Positions 55,036 through 63,217 of a stretch of DNA of 64,000 bases are shown one piece after another; the first letter of the stretch is position 1; each line of letters opens with the position of its first letter. Made by a program: the position numbers and the translations under genes. The notes below the pieces were generated by a model. That model was not told where the DNA came from, searched no databases, and was given only the letters and a program-made list of their open reading frames with translations. Source of the stretch: Fodinibacter sp038258215 (GTDB lineage: Bacteria; Actinomycetota; Actinomycetes; Actinomycetales; Dermatophilaceae); assembly GCA_038258215.1 (NCBI GenBank), contig JBBSQC010000011.1:1-64000 (forward strand). Reading direction: 5' to 3'.

Positions 55036-55717
55036 GCGCATCCTCGTCGTGGACGACGACGAGACGATCCGGCGGACCCTTCGCATCAACCTCCGCGCCC
55101 GGGGCTACGAGGTCGAGGAGGTGGCGACCGGGCGCGACGCCCTCTCGACGATGGAGGACGCACCGGCCGACCTCGTCGTGCTCGACCTGGGTCTGCCCGA
55201 CCTGGACGGCGTGGAGGTGCTGCGCCGCCTGCGCCGGAGCTCGGACGTGCCCGTCGTGGTGCTCTCCGCGCGCCAGCAGTCCGATGACAAGGTCGAGGCT
55301 CTCGACGAGGGGGCCGACGACTACGTCACCAAGCCGTTCGGCATGGACGAGCTGATGGCCAGGGTCCGCTCGGCGCTGCGCCGCACGACGGGGGAGCGGG
55401 ACCTGCTGGCCCGCGTCGCACCGGTGCGCACGGCATCCTTCTCGGTGGACTTCGCGGAGGTGGTCGCCACCCGGGACGGTCGACCCGTGCACCTCACGCC
55501 GACCGAGTGGCGGCTCCTCGCCGAGCTGGCCCGGCACCGAGGGCACGTGGTGACCCAGGCCGACCTGCTTCGAGCGGTCTGGGGCCCTGGGTACGGTCGC
55601 GAGTCCAACTACCTGCGCGTCTATGGCAACCAGCTGCGTCGCAAGCTCGAGGCGGACCCCGGGCGACCCCGCCACATCCTCACCGAGCCCGGCATCGGCT
55701 ACCGCCTCGTCGAGTGA
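55028..55717 (+). CDS. kdpE: KdpE, OmpR-family response regulator of the kdp operon
   Basis: Response regulator of 229 residues. The receiver has VVDDDE near the start, phosphoacceptor Asp53 in VVLDLGLPDLDG, the S/T switch in VLSAR and Lys in DYVTKPFGMDEL. The winged helix has LTPTEWRLLAELARHRG, the RESNYLRVYGNQLRRKLE recognition region typical of KdpE, and ends GIGYRLV. GTG 55028 begins inside the kdpD end. Expected to bind upstream of kdpF. A HAD gene converges 26 nt downstream. Confidence 0.95.
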   Translation: MNERILVVDDDETIRRTLRINLRARGYEVEEVATGRDALSTMEDAPADLVVLDLGLPDLDGVEVLRRLRRSSDVPVVVLSARQQSDDKVEALDEGADDYVTKPFGMDELMARVRSALRRTTGERDLLARVAPVRTASFSVDFAEVVATRDGRPVHLTPTEWRLLAELARHRGHVVTQADLLRAVWGPGYGRESNYLRVYGNQLRRKLEADPGRPRHILTEPGIGYRLVE

Positions 55718-55743
55718 GGTGGCCGCCCCGTGGCCGCCCGTGG

Positions 55744-56454
55744 TCAGGGCGCGGTGGGACCGAGGCGGCCGGCGAGGTCGGTGAGGGTGGTCACCGTGAT
55801 CTCCGCGGGCGTCAGCGGCTCCGGCCAGGGTGCGCCGGTGCGGTCCAGGTGCGCGGTGCGCAACCCGGCGCGGGCGGCGCCGTGCACGTCCCACGGGTGC
55901 ACCGCGACGAGCATCGCCTCACCCGCGGCCACGCCGCAGGTGTCGAGGGCGTGCTGGTAGGCGGAGGCCGCTGGCTTCCAGGCGGGAGCGTCCTCCACGG
56001 AGAGCAGGTGCTCGAAGGCGTCCGAGATGCCGGCCCGCTCGAACAGCCCCTCGGCCACGGCGGTCGACCCGTTGCTCAGGGTGACCATCCGGATGCCGCG
56101 GTCGGCGAGCGCCCGCACGCCCGGCGCGACGTCGGGGTGCAGCGGCAGAGCCATGAAGCCGGCCATCACGTGCCGCACCGCGGCATCCATGTCGTGGGCG
56201 GCAGCACCGGGGAGGCCGTGCAGGGTGGTGCGCAGGGAGGCCGCCGCGAGATCGGCGAAGGCCGGGTTGTCGCCGGTGATGGTCAGCACGAAGCCGTCGC
56301 GCAGCAGCCCGGCGAACCACGGCGCCACGAGGTGCGCCCCGACGCCGAGGTCCTCGAAGCGATCCCGGATCGGCGACATGTCGGACAACGTCTCGTTGAC
56401 GTCGAAGACGATGACGCGGGGCAGCGGCCGGTCCGTCGGCTCTGGGGTGCTCAT
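55744..56454 (-). CDS. Haloacid dehalogenase type II-like hydrolase
   Basis: HAD-fold hydrolase of 236 residues. The N-terminus VIVFDVNETLSDMSPIRDRFEDLG is characteristic of the (S)-2-haloacid dehalogenase (type II) group, in which the nucleophile Asp is followed by VNETL. Later, VTLSNGSTAVAEGLFERAG and the lysine in APAWKPAASAYQHA, then AVHPWDVHGAARAGLRTAHLDR match the same group. Many members are phosphatases in practice, so dehalogenase activity is not assured. ATG 56454 has CAGGAT 6 nt upstream, a possible leaderless -10 box, and diverges from the DNA ligase gene 51 nt away. Confidence 0.85.
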   Translation of the reverse strand: MSTPEPTDRPLPRVIVFDVNETLSDMSPIRDRFEDLGVGAHLVAPWFAGLLRDGFVLTITGDNPAFADLAAASLRTTLHGLPGAAAHDMDAAVRHVMAGFMALPLHPDVAPGVRALADRGIRMVTLSNGSTAVAEGLFERAGISDAFEHLLSVEDAPAWKPAASAYQHALDTCGVAAGEAMLVAVHPWDVHGAARAGLRTAHLDRTGAPWPEPLTPAEITVTTLTDLAGRLGPTAP

Positions 56455-56492
56455 CGCCCCATCCTGCCCCGCGGTCTGTCGGTGCGCGGGGG

Positions 56493-56498
56493 CACACT
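56493..56498 (+). promoter_or_regulatory. Possible -10 box for the DNA ligase gene
   Basis: CACACT, 7 nt before ATG 56506, with leaderless spacing. Confidence 0.4.
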
Positions 56499-56505
56499 GG
56501 CACCC

Positions 56506-58074
56506 ATGACCGATGGAGAGCCCGACGCCGCGGGCCACGACGGGGTGGGGCTCGCCGAGGTGGTGGAGGTGTCGCGAGCCGTCGCCGCGACGCGATCGCG
56601 CACGGCCAAGACCGAGGCGCTCGCGGGCCTGCTCGCTCGCTGCGCCGGGGAGGACGTCGGCGTCGTCGTCGCCCACCTCTCCGGGGTGCTCCCGCAGCGG
56701 CGCCTGGGCGTCGGCTTCCGCTCCCTCGGCACGCTCCCCGAGCCGGCCGCCGAGTCCAGCCTCCGCGTGCGAGAGGTGCACGAGGCCTTCGACCGGCTGG
56801 CGCGCACCGCGGGCGCAGGGTCCACGGCGGCCCGCCGCACCGAGCTGGCTGCCCTGCTGGGCCGCGCCACCGCCGACGAGCAGCGTTTCCTGCGCGACCT
56901 CATCACCGGCAACCTGCGCCAGGGGGCCCTCGACGGGGTGGTGCTCAAGGCGATCGCCAGGGCCTACGCCGTGCCCGAGCCGGTGGTGCGCCGGGCGGTC
57001 ATGCTGGCGGGGTATGCCGCGGACGTCGCCGAGATCGCCGCCCTCGGCGGGCGTGATGCCCTCGAGGCGGTGGGCCTGGTCGTCGGTCGGCCCCTGCGAC
57101 CGATGCTCGCCGCCTCCGCCAAGACCCCCGAGGAGGCGGTGGTGGGCCTGGCCGGCGGCCCGATCATCGTCGACGGCAAGCTCGACGGCATCCGGGTGCA
57201 GGTGCACCGCCACGACGGGGTGGTCACCGTCTTCACCCGCAGCCTCGACGAGATCACCGAGCGGGTGCCCGAGGTCGTCGAGGTGGTGGGGGCCCTGCCG
57301 GGAGGAGACCTCGTGCTCGACGGGGAGGCGATCGTGCTGCTCGACGGCGGGCGGCCGGCCCCGTTCCAGGTCACCGGCTCCCGCACGGCGAGCTCGGCCG
57401 ACGTCGAGGGCCTGCGCGAGAGCGTGCCGCTCACCACGATGTTCTTCGACCTCCTCCATCTCGACGGTCGCGACCTGCTCGACGAGCCGGCCCTCGTCCG
57501 TCACGAGGCCCTGGCAGCGCTGGCCCCCCACCTCCTCGTCCCCCGACGGGTCACCGACGACGACGCCGAGGCGCGCCGGTTCTTCGACGAGCTCGTCGCC
57601 CGGGGTCACGAGGGGATCGTCGTGAAGGACGGGGCGAGCCCCTACGCCGCCGGGCGGCGGGGCGGTGGCTGGGTCAAGGTCAAGCCGGTGCACACCCTCG
57701 ACCTCGTCGTGCTTGCCGTCGAGTGGGGGTCCGGCCGGCGCAAGGGGCTGCTCTCCAACATCCACCTCGGTGCCCGTGACCCGAGCACCGGCGAGCTCGT
57801 CATGGTGGGCAAGACGTTCAAGGGGATGACCGATGAGATGCTCGCCTGGCAGACGCAGCGGTTCACCGAGCTGGCCACCGACGGAACGGACGGGTGGGTG
57901 GTGCCGGTTCGTCCCGAGCAGGTCGTCGAGATCGCCCTCGACGGCATCCTGCGCTCCACCCGCTACCCCGGTGGGGTCGCCCTGCGGTTCGCGAGGGTGG
58001 TCCGCTACCGCGGCGACAAGGAGGCCGCCGAGGCCGACACCATCGATGCCGTCCGCGCGCTGGGGCCGGGCTGA
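56506..58074 (+). CDS. ligB: ATP-dependent DNA ligase (LigB-type)
   Basis: ATP-dependent DNA ligase of 522 residues, a second ligase alongside the essential NAD-dependent LigA. An N-terminal DNA-binding helical domain (about 10-190, with GNLRQGALDGVVLKAIARAY) is followed by the nucleotidyltransferase core with Lys225 in VDGKLDGIRVQVH. Later motifs are VFTRSLDEITERVPEV, VLDGEAI, FFDLLHLDG, EGIVVKDG and WVKVKP, and an OB domain ends the protein. There is no polymerase or nuclease domain, so it is not LigD. ATG 56506 is set by the -10 box and by the N-terminal domain length. Such ligases are thought to serve repair and are dispensable in mycobacteria. Confidence 0.94.
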   Translation: MTDGEPDAAGHDGVGLAEVVEVSRAVAATRSRTAKTEALAGLLARCAGEDVGVVVAHLSGVLPQRRLGVGFRSLGTLPEPAAESSLRVREVHEAFDRLARTAGAGSTAARRTELAALLGRATADEQRFLRDLITGNLRQGALDGVVLKAIARAYAVPEPVVRRAVMLAGYAADVAEIAALGGRDALEAVGLVVGRPLRPMLAASAKTPEEAVVGLAGGPIIVDGKLDGIRVQVHRHDGVVTVFTRSLDEITERVPEVVEVVGALPGGDLVLDGEAIVLLDGGRPAPFQVTGSRTASSADVEGLRESVPLTTMFFDLLHLDGRDLLDEPALVRHEALAALAPHLLVPRRVTDDDAEARRFFDELVARGHEGIVVKDGASPYAAGRRGGGWVKVKPVHTLDLVVLAVEWGSGRRKGLLSNIHLGARDPSTGELVMVGKTFKGMTDEMLAWQTQRFTELATDGTDGWVVPVRPEQVVEIALDGILRSTRYPGGVALRFARVVRYRGDKEAAEADTIDAVRALGPG

Positions 58075-58099
58075 CCGCCGGTGCGCGGGGCGAACACGG

Positions 58100-58105
58100 C
58101 ACGAT
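58100..58105 (+). promoter_or_regulatory. Possible -10 box for the alditol oxidase gene
   Basis: CACGAT, 6 nt before ATG 58112. Confidence 0.35.
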
Positions 58106-58111
58106 GGGGGG

Positions 58112-59398
58112 ATGCTGACCAACTGGGCCGGGAACCACGTGTTCGGTGCAGCCCGGGTCGTGAGACCGCAGGGCCTCGAGGAGCTCCAGGCCCTCGTCGC
58201 CGCCGAGCCACGCCTGCGCGCCCTGGGCTCGAGGCACTCCTTCACCGACATGGCCGACACCGAGGGCGTCCTCGTCTCGCTCGACCGGATGCCGCGCACC
58301 CTCGACGTCGACGAGTCGGCGCGGTCGGTGACGGTCTCGGCCGGGTCCCTCTACGGCGACGTCGCGATGGCGCTGCACGAGCGGGGGTGGGCGCTGGGCA
58401 CGATGGCGTCCCTGCCGCACATCTCGGTGGCCGGGGCCATCGCCACCGGCACCCACGGCTCGGGGGACCGGCAGGGGTCCCTCGCCGCGGCCGTGAACGC
58501 TGTGGAGCTGGTCGGAGCGGACGGCGAGCTGCGCCGGTGGGTGAGGGGCGAGCCCGACTTCGACGGTGTCGTGGTGTCCCTGGGGGCCCTCGGGGTGATG
58601 ACGACGGTCTCCCTTGACATCGAGCCCGCCTACGAGATGCGGGTCGACTGCCTCGTCGACCTGCCCTGGGAGGTGCTCGCCCACGACCTCGACGCCGTGA
58701 CGTCCGCGGCCACGAGTGTCAGCCTCTTCACCGACTGGCAGGCCGACACCGTGGGGCAGGTCTGGCTCAAGAGCCGAGAAGGCACCCCGGTGAGGTCGCT
58801 GCCGGGTGCCCGCCCGGCGGGGACGGTGCTGCACATGCTCCCGGGCGGAGACGTGGCGGCGGTCACCGAGCAGGGCGGGGTCAGCGGGCCGTGGTTCGAG
58901 CGGTTGCCGCACTTCCGGATGAGCCACACCCCGAGCCGCGGTGAGGAGCTGCAGAGCGAGTACTTCCTGCCCCGGGCGCGTGCGATCGAGGCGGTGGAGG
59001 CCATGCGCAGCCTGGGGCCGACCTTCGCGGGCCTTCTCCAGGTCTCGGAGATCCGCACGATCGCCGCCGACGAGCTGTGGCTCAGCGGGGCCCAGGGACG
59101 TGACACCGTCGGGCTGCACTTCACCTGGCTGCGCGACGAGCCTGCGGCGCGCGAGGTACTCGCCGCGATGGAGGAGCTGCTGCTCCCGCTCGGCGCGCGG
59201 CCACACTGGGGGAAGGTGTTCGTCACCGGCCACGCGGGACTGCGCGAGGCGTACCCGCGCCTGGGTGACTTCGCGCAACTGCGGGACCGGCTCGACCCGG
59301 ACCGGACGTTCGGCAACGCCTTCATGGACCGGGTGCTCGGAGCGACGCCCGGGGCGCGGGTGTCGACCGACAACCAATCACAGAGGGAGTCATCATGA
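58112..59398 (+). CDS. Alditol oxidase-like FAD-linked oxidase
   Basis: VAO-family flavoprotein of 428 residues, close in length and order to Streptomyces alditol oxidase, which oxidises xylitol and sorbitol with O2 to give aldoses and H2O2. The FAD domain begins MLTNWAGNHVFGAARVVRPQ. His42 in LGSRHSFTD is the position of the covalently bound FAD in that family. SVAGAIATGTHGSG is the second FAD contact. The substrate domain has HFTWLRDEPA and HWGKVF near the end, matching the conserved catalytic Lys/Arg region. ATG 58112 has CACGAT 6 nt upstream. A VOC-protein gene overlaps the stop (ATGA). Confidence 0.88.
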   Translation: MLTNWAGNHVFGAARVVRPQGLEELQALVAAEPRLRALGSRHSFTDMADTEGVLVSLDRMPRTLDVDESARSVTVSAGSLYGDVAMALHERGWALGTMASLPHISVAGAIATGTHGSGDRQGSLAAAVNAVELVGADGELRRWVRGEPDFDGVVVSLGALGVMTTVSLDIEPAYEMRVDCLVDLPWEVLAHDLDAVTSAATSVSLFTDWQADTVGQVWLKSREGTPVRSLPGARPAGTVLHMLPGGDVAAVTEQGGVSGPWFERLPHFRMSHTPSRGEELQSEYFLPRARAIEAVEAMRSLGPTFAGLLQVSEIRTIAADELWLSGAQGRDTVGLHFTWLRDEPAAREVLAAMEELLLPLGARPHWGKVFVTGHAGLREAYPRLGDFAQLRDRLDPDRTFGNAFMDRVLGATPGARVSTDNQSQRESS

Positions 59399-59727
59399 TT
59401 CGCGGACTGCTCGCCAACATCGCCACGTCCGATCTCGCTCGCGCCGAGCAGTGGTATACCGGGCTGTTCGGTCGAGAGCCCGATGCACGACCGATGTCCG
59501 GGCTGATCGAGTGGCGACTCGACGCGGCATTCGGCGTGCAGGTCTGGCTCGAACCGAGGCGCGCCGGGCACTCCGCCGTCGTCCTCGACGAGACCGACCT
59601 CGACGCCGCGGCCGCGCGACTCGAGGGCGCGGGCCTGGCGCACGGTGGGCCCCAGCCCGGCGGAGGAGCGCGCATCCTCCAGCTCACCGACCCGGACGGC
59701 AACCAGGTCGTGCTCACGGGAACCTGA
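59395..59727 (+). CDS. VOC-family (glyoxalase-like) small protein
   Basis: Single-domain VOC protein of 110 residues: RGLLANIATSDLARAEQWYTGLFGREPD, then EWRLDAAFGVQVW and a final LQLTDPDGNQVVLTG. It should dimerise to make a binding cleft. Metal ligands are partly missing, so it may be a binding protein and not an enzyme. ATG 59395 overlaps the alditol oxidase stop by 4 nt, with AGGGAGTCATC just before it, so it is co-expressed with that oxidase. The gap to the next gene is 67 nt. Confidence 0.85.
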   Translation: MIRGLLANIATSDLARAEQWYTGLFGREPDARPMSGLIEWRLDAAFGVQVWLEPRRAGHSAVVLDETDLDAAAARLEGAGLAHGGPQPGGGARILQLTDPDGNQVVLTGT

Positions 59728-59794
59728 GCCCGCACGACCCGTCGGGCGACTACCGTCAGGCCTGTCGGGTCGGGCGTGAGCGAGGAGCACAGGC

Positions 59795-60535
59795 ATGAGC
59801 ATCCGTGCAGACGTCATGGGGCCGGTCTCGCGCGGGCTCTGGACCTTCACCGCCGACGTGGACCTGCTCTGTCGCCTCGGTGGCACCGGTTTCGACTGGA
59901 TGGCCCTGGACGCCCAGCACGGCGCCCTCGACCGGGCCGCGCTGCTGGCGGCGGGCCGGGCCCTCACGGGCGCGCGTGTGCCCTTCGTGGTGCGGGTCCC
60001 CGCAGTGGACCCGACGTGGATAGGTCTGGCCCTGGATGCCGGGGCGCGGGCCGTGATCGTGCCGTCGGTGACAGGTTCCGAGGATGCCGCCGTGGCGGCC
60101 CGTGCCAGCCGCTATCCGCCACTGGGGGAACGGAGCTGGGGTCAGCTCGCTCCCCTGTGGGGAGGGTCGACGGTGGCGACGGACGAGGCGAACGCCGCGG
60201 TGCGGTGTGCGGTGATGGTCGAGACGGCGGGGGCCCTGGAGGAGGTGGACGCGATCGCGGCGACTCCGGGGGTCGACCTGCTCTTCGTCGGGCCGTTCGA
60301 CCTGTCGCTGAGCCTCGGCACGACCGTCGACGCCCTGCTCGACGACCACGCGCGCAACAACCCGTTGGGCCGGGTCGTCGCCGCGGCCGCTGCCACCGGC
60401 ATCGATGTGGGCGCCTTCGCCGGCGGGCCGGATACGGCGCGCAGGCTCCGCGACCACGGCATCCAGTGCCTGGCCGTGACCACCGATCTCGCGATCGTGG
60501 ACGCCGGGGTGCAAGCAGCCCTCGCGACGGACTGA
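59795..60535 (+). CDS. HpcH/HpaI-type class II aldolase (2-oxo-3-deoxy acid aldolase)
   Basis: TIM-barrel, metal-dependent aldolase of 246 residues like 4-hydroxy-2-oxoheptanedioate and 2-keto-3-deoxy-sugar-acid aldolases. Motifs: WTFTADVDLLCRLGGTGFDWMALDAQHGAL, with the Asp-Gln-His metal/substrate triplet, PFVVRVPAVD with the substrate Arg, a glutamate in VMVETAGALE, and LLFVGPFDLSLSLG. It cleaves 2-oxo-4-hydroxy acids into pyruvate and an aldehyde. ATG 59795 has GAGGAG at good spacing. It is convergent with the sugar operon that follows, 13 nt from its class II aldolase gene; the two may belong to the same sugar-acid metabolism. Confidence 0.87.
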   Translation: MSIRADVMGPVSRGLWTFTADVDLLCRLGGTGFDWMALDAQHGALDRAALLAAGRALTGARVPFVVRVPAVDPTWIGLALDAGARAVIVPSVTGSEDAAVAARASRYPPLGERSWGQLAPLWGGSTVATDEANAAVRCAVMVETAGALEEVDAIAATPGVDLLFVGPFDLSLSLGTTVDALLDDHARNNPLGRVVAAAAATGIDVGAFAGGPDTARRLRDHGIQCLAVTTDLAIVDAGVQAALATD

Positions 60536-60548
60536 CCTGGCCGGGGGC

Positions 60549-61376
60549 TCAGGCGTCGGCCAGCAGCAGCAGGAGGCGAGTCGCCTCGTCAGCGGTCGCG
60601 GCCCGGGCGGCGCCCAAATAGCGGCGGGTGTCAACCGTGGTCGGCCCGGCGAGCCGTTCACGGAGGGCGTCGGTGAACACGTGGTTCAGGTGGGTGGCGA
60701 TGTTGACCTTCCGCATACCGGCGCGCACCGCGGAGACCAGGCCGTCGTCGGGCACCCCGGAGGAGCCGTGCAGGACGAGCGGCACCGGCACCCGCCGGGC
60801 GAGCTGTGCGATGAGTCCTGTGTCCAGCCGCGCGACGCGCTCGGTCATCGCGTGCGAGCTGCCGACCGCCACGGCCAGGGCGTCGACCCCGGTGTCGGCG
60901 ACGAACCGCTCGGCATCCGCGGGGGAGGTGCGCACTCCGGGCGCGTGCACGCCGTCCTTGCCTCCGACCTCGCCCAGCTCGGCCTCGACGCTCACGCCCT
61001 CGGCGTGGCACAGCTCGACCACGGACTTCGTGCTCGCCCGGTTCTCGGCATCGGAGAGCCGGGAGCCGTCGAACATCACCGACCCCAGGCCGAGGCGGAC
61101 CGCCTCCGCGACGAGGTCGAGGTCCTCCGCGTGGTCGAGGTGGACGACGACGTCCTGGTCGCACGCCTCCGCGATCGCGAGAGTGGCTGCGGCGATCGGC
61201 CGGAGCGACCCGTGGTACTTCACGCAGTTCTCGCTGATCTGCATGACGACCGGCAGACGGGCGCGTTCGGCGGCCTCCGCGTAGGCCTCGGCGTGCTCGA
61301 TCTGGATGACGTTGAATGCCGCCAGCGCACCACGAGCGGAGCTGCTGAGGGCGTGGGTCAAGGACACACGGGTCAT
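60549..61376 (-). CDS. Class II fructose/tagatose-bisphosphate aldolase (GatY/KbaY/IolJ-like)
   Basis: Zinc-dependent aldolase of 275 residues that splits a ketose 1,6-bisphosphate. Metal and phosphate sites: VVVHLDHAED with the catalytic Asp and zinc His, VEAELGEVGGKDG, AVGSSHAM, VLHGSSGVPDDG and KVNIATHLNHVF. It is the fourth gene of a minus-strand operon (SIS protein, ROK kinase, PfkB kinase, aldolase), the usual order for catabolism of an amino sugar or a tagatose- or fructose-type sugar. ATG 61376 overlaps the PfkB stop (ATGA). The specific ketose is not determinable. Confidence 0.9.
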   Translation of the reverse strand: MTRVSLTHALSSSARGALAAFNVIQIEHAEAYAEAAERARLPVVMQISENCVKYHGSLRPIAAATLAIAEACDQDVVVHLDHAEDLDLVAEAVRLGLGSVMFDGSRLSDAENRASTKSVVELCHAEGVSVEAELGEVGGKDGVHAPGVRTSPADAERFVADTGVDALAVAVGSSHAMTERVARLDTGLIAQLARRVPVPLVLHGSSGVPDDGLVSAVRAGMRKVNIATHLNHVFTDALRERLAGPTTVDTRRYLGAARAATADEATRLLLLLADA

Positions 61377-62293
61377 GCGATCTCCTCGATGACGACCTCA
61401 TGGGTGAGCCGCGCGGCGGTGGCGTGGTCGACCTCGCCCGCCACGGCCGCCAGGACCGCCGCGGCGGACCACGCGATCCCGGTACGGATGACGGGTGGCC
61501 ACTCCGGGTGGTCCCGCTGGTCCAGGGCCACGGCGACGGCGGCCGTCATCGCGTCCCCGGCCCCGGTGGGGTTGCCGCCCACGGAGGAGGCCAGACGCGC
61601 TCGTAACACGCGGCCCGAGCGGTCCACGAGGACGAGCCCGTCGGCGCCGAGGGTGATCAGCGCCGCCCGGGCGCCGGCGGCGACCCGCGCTCGGGCCGCC
61701 TCCACCGGGTCCGCGGCCCCGGTGGTGGCGGTCGCCTCCTCCCCGTTCGGCGTGACGAGGTCTGGTCCCTCCGGGAGCGCCTCCATGAGGTGTGGGCCCC
61801 GGCAGTCGAGGACCACCCGGGCGCCTGCGCCTCGTGCCGCCCTGATGAGCTGGGCCAGGACGTCGGTCGGAGCCCTCGGAGGCAGGCTCCCGGAGACGGT
61901 GACGACCCCGCAGTGGCTCGCCTCCCGCTCGACCGTGGCCACCAGCTCCCGCCACACGGCATCCGGCTGTGGTTCTCCCGACTCGTTGAGCATCGTGACG
62001 CCGTCAGGGGTGACGAGGGCGACGGAGCGCCTCGTGGGGACCGGGCTGTGGGTCAGCGAGGACGTCAGGTCGCGCCCGGTGAGGTCCGTTGCGAACTCGG
62101 CCCGGCGCGAACCCCCGACGGGTGCGCACACCAGCACCTCGTGCCCCGCAGCCCGAGCGACCGAGGCGACGTTGACGCCCTTGCCCCCGGCCCGCTCCAC
62201 CACATCGGACACGTGGTGCACGGAGCCCGGGACGAGCGCAGGGAGGCGGTAGGTGACGTCCCACGCGGGGTTGGGCGTGACGCAGAGAATCAC
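61373..62293 (-). CDS. PfkB-family sugar kinase (1-phosphofructokinase/tagatose-6-P kinase-like)
   Basis: Ribokinase-fold kinase of 306 residues. N-terminal ILCVTPNPAWDVTYRL and ERAGGKGVNVASVARAAGHEVLV are characteristic of FruK/LacC-type phosphosugar kinases. VSGSLPPRAP, TPNGEEATATTG and the GGNPTGAGDAMTAAVAV anion-hole motif with the catalytic Asp complete the fold. It would phosphorylate a ketose phosphate to the bisphosphate cleaved by the adjacent aldolase. GTG 62293 overlaps the ROK gene stop (GTGA); a longer frame to 62341 lies inside that gene and is rejected. Confidence 0.9.
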   Translation of the reverse strand: MILCVTPNPAWDVTYRLPALVPGSVHHVSDVVERAGGKGVNVASVARAAGHEVLVCAPVGGSRRAEFATDLTGRDLTSSLTHSPVPTRRSVALVTPDGVTMLNESGEPQPDAVWRELVATVEREASHCGVVTVSGSLPPRAPTDVLAQLIRAARGAGARVVLDCRGPHLMEALPEGPDLVTPNGEEATATTGAADPVEAARARVAAGARAALITLGADGLVLVDRSGRVLRARLASSVGGNPTGAGDAMTAAVAVALDQRDHPEWPPVIRTGIAWSAAAVLAAVAGEVDHATAARLTHEVVIEEIA

Positions 62294-63210
62294 GTCGGGA
62301 CGTCCTGTGCGAGCAACGCAGCGCCGATGGCACCGGCCCACTGGCCGAGAGTGGCGGGGACGACGTCGAGCTCGACACCGTCGGGCAGCCTGACCACGAG
62401 CGCCACGCGGAGCGGGTCGAGGAGGAGGGCGCCGGCGTTGGCCAGTCCGCCGCCGATGAGGACGCGGCGGGTGCCCGCGGCAGCGACGATCGGGGCCATG
62501 ACGCTCGCCAGGGCCTCAACCGCGTCGGTCCACACGGCGCCGGCCACCGGATCGCCGGCGCGCACCCGCTCCGCGACCACCTCGGCGTCGCCCTCCTCAC
62601 CGCTCGCCTCTCGCCACCGACGGCCGATCGCCGCGGCGCTCGCGATGGCCTCGAGGCACCCGGAACGACCGCAGCCGCACTCCGGCCCGCCCGGGGTGAC
62701 CAGCACGTGTCCGATCTCGCCGGTCCACGGGGTGCCGGTGACCACGCGACCGCCGATCATGAGCGCGGACGCCAGGCCGGTGCCCAGCGGCACGAACAGC
62801 ACGTCATCGACACCGACCGCCGCGCCGAAGCGGTGCTCCGCGAGCAGGCCGGCCCGCACGTCGTGCCCACCGGCGGCTCGGAGCCCGAGGCGGGCCGAGA
62901 CGGTCGCGCGGACGTCGAGGTCCTTCCACCCCAGGTTGGCCGACCAGATCGCCAGACCGGTGGCGTCGTCCACGAGCCCGGGGACGACCACCCCGACGGC
63001 CCGGGGGCGCACGGACGGGTCCGCACACATCGCGACGACGACCTGTGCGACGACCTCTGCCACGACCTCGGCGACCAGGTCGCCGAACCGGCTCGCCAGG
63101 TCTGGCGGGGACGGCACGGCGAGCCGCTCGAGGACGTCGTCGCCGCGCAGGGCGACCGCCTTGATCCGGGTGCCGCCGACATCGATGCCGACGACGAGGT
63201 CATCGTCCAC
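62290..63210 (-). CDS. ROK-family sugar kinase
   Basis: ROK kinase of 306 residues without an N-terminal helix-turn-helix, so a kinase and not a regulator. The phosphate-1 motif is VVGIDVGGTRIKAVAL. The ATP-binding VGVVVPGLVDDATG, the GEIGHVLVTPGG histidine and the zinc motif CGCGRSGCLEA follow, and RRVLIGGGLANAG near the end. Likely substrates are glucose, N-acetylglucosamine, N-acetylmannosamine or a related sugar. GTG 63210 lies 7 nt after the SIS gene stop. It is coupled to the PfkB gene downstream. Confidence 0.9.
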   Translation of the reverse strand: MDDDLVVGIDVGGTRIKAVALRGDDVLERLAVPSPPDLASRFGDLVAEVVAEVVAQVVVAMCADPSVRPRAVGVVVPGLVDDATGLAIWSANLGWKDLDVRATVSARLGLRAAGGHDVRAGLLAEHRFGAAVGVDDVLFVPLGTGLASALMIGGRVVTGTPWTGEIGHVLVTPGGPECGCGRSGCLEAIASAAAIGRRWREASGEEGDAEVVAERVRAGDPVAGAVWTDAVEALASVMAPIVAAAGTRRVLIGGGLANAGALLLDPLRVALVVRLPDGVELDVVPATLGQWAGAIGAALLAQDVPT

Positions 63211-63217
63211 GGGGGCG

